Assembly: GCA_013001295.1 (NCBI GenBank)
Contig: JABDMW010000032.1
Span: 1-64,000, forward strand
Direction of reading: 5' to 3'
Length of the DNA: 64,000 bases
Source: Hyphomonadaceae bacterium
Lineage (GTDB): Bacteria > Pseudomonadota > Alphaproteobacteria > Caulobacterales > Maricaulaceae
Part shown: one piece after another, positions 63,560 through 64,000 of the stretch
Layout of the letters: each line of letters starts with the position of its first letter
Position numbering within the stretch: the stretch's first letter is position 1
Notes under the pieces: model-generated
Database searches by the model: none
Seen by the model: the letters and a program-made list of their open reading frames with translations, nothing else
Told to the model about the DNA's origin: nothing
Position numbers and translations under genes: made by a program

Positions 63560-64000
63560 GTGATTATAGACATCGTCATGCCAATAGGACATTGGTCGCG
63601 GCATTTGACGTCAGCCCTAGAGTCCATTCACAATCAACCTCGTAATTTCAGACTTGCCATTATGGACGCTAGTCATGATCCGCGCGTTAAAGCTGATATT
63701 GCGTCAGTTGGATTGAAACCGGACATTTACAGGGATGGTAAGGATAATGGTCAAGCAGATGCAATCGCAAAGGCATGGCTTAGCATGGATGGCGATGTCG
63801 TCACTTGGTTGAACGCTGACGATATGCTTTTGCCCAATGTTTTGCGGAATGTTGAAAATCTTTTTTTGAGCGATCCGGAAACCGATGTTTTTTATGCTAA
63901 CAGCTCAATAAGTGATGATAATGGAATGATCATCGGCTTACACCCTGAGGTACAACCGCATTCAGATATTCTACTTCGATCCAACATAATTTCCCAACCT
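63560..64000 (+). CDS. Family 2 glycosyltransferase, 5' part only
   Basis: An open frame from GTG 63560, with 'gcggag' six bases upstream, continues to the window edge (147 codons). It contains 'DIVMPIGHWSRHLTSALESI', 'DASHDPR', 'GQADAIAKAWLSMDGDVVTWLNADDMLLP'. The last stretch is the G-Q-x-D-A-I...W-L-N-x-D-D signature of GT2 enzymes that act on surface polysaccharides. The C-terminal half lies outside the window. Confidence 0.82.
   Translation, partial: MIIDIVMPIGHWSRHLTSALESIHNQPRNFRLAIMDASHDPRVKADIASVGLKPDIYRDGKDNGQADAIAKAWLSMDGDVVTWLNADDMLLPNVLRNVENLFLSDPETDVFYANSSISDDNGMIIGLHPEVQPHSDILLRSNIISQP

Noticed and set aside
1-64000. tRNA, rRNA, insertion sequences, prophage or CRISPR arrays
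   Set aside because: Intergenic gaps were read on both strands; no cloverleaf, terminal inverted repeats with transposase, or spaced repeats were seen.

Overview
The window looks like chromosome of an alphaproteobacterium. The evidence is the neighbourhood of ETF-ubiquinone oxidoreductase, a TPR lipoprotein and ispE, the glyQ-glyS-ppdK run, a type II (RibH2-like) lumazine synthase, and frequent GTG/TTG starts with ATGA, TAATG and TTGA overlaps. A marine Maricaulales/Hyphomonadaceae-type organism is my guess from gene order, not something proven here. No rRNA, tRNA, insertion sequence, phage or CRISPR array was seen.

Region 1 (1-29.5 kb) is mostly housekeeping. It starts with a cut-off retropepsin-like protein. 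Then come the ETF-QO, TPR lipoprotein, ispE and WecA/MraY-like genes, a convergent polyprenyl diphosphate synthase, and lumazine synthase under an FMN riboswitch with a strong stem-loop behind it. DUF2007, a TrmN6-like methyltransferase, glyQ, glyS, ppdK and a SleB-like cell-wall hydrolase follow. On the minus strand lie nadA-nadB-nadC, an HD phosphohydrolase coupled to a KAS III-like enzyme, and the set DUF3604 / PpiC isomerase / HupE / tag. Further on are kynU, ygfZ, a GNAT enzyme and a small conserved protein, with a divergent kynurenine-formamidase-like lipoprotein.

Region 2 (29.5-36 kb) is a tight six-gene minus-strand operon: a long coiled-coil protein, an unknown 373-residue protein, a 650-residue AAA ATPase, an unknown 446-residue protein, a small membrane protein and a DUF1523 membrane protein. 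A 15-bp near-palindrome lies upstream. This is one of the two best candidates for an uncharacterised system.

Region 3 (36-43 kb) holds DUF302, a nucleotidyltransferase-like gene with its own recognisable promoter, and ahcY and metK of the SAM cycle. The strand then runs on into a hydroxyacid dehydrogenase, an SDR and an SMP-30/gluconolactonase, probably sugar-precursor enzymes.

Region 4 (43-64 kb) is a more A+T-rich surface-glycan cluster. It contains galE, an MBOAT acyltransferase with an SGNH-like secreted partner, a Wzm/Wzt-type ABC exporter, several methyltransferases, family 2 and family 4-like glycosyltransferases, and a CMP-sugar synthetase-like gene. Three different proteins carry the same DUF115/GT42-like domain with a shared NHFHPDYFG motif. 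One is fused to TPR and GT2 regions, one to a GT4-like region with membrane helices, and one stands alone. Together with the cytidylyltransferase they suggest assembly of a glycan using CMP-activated sugars, the second main candidate for new biology.
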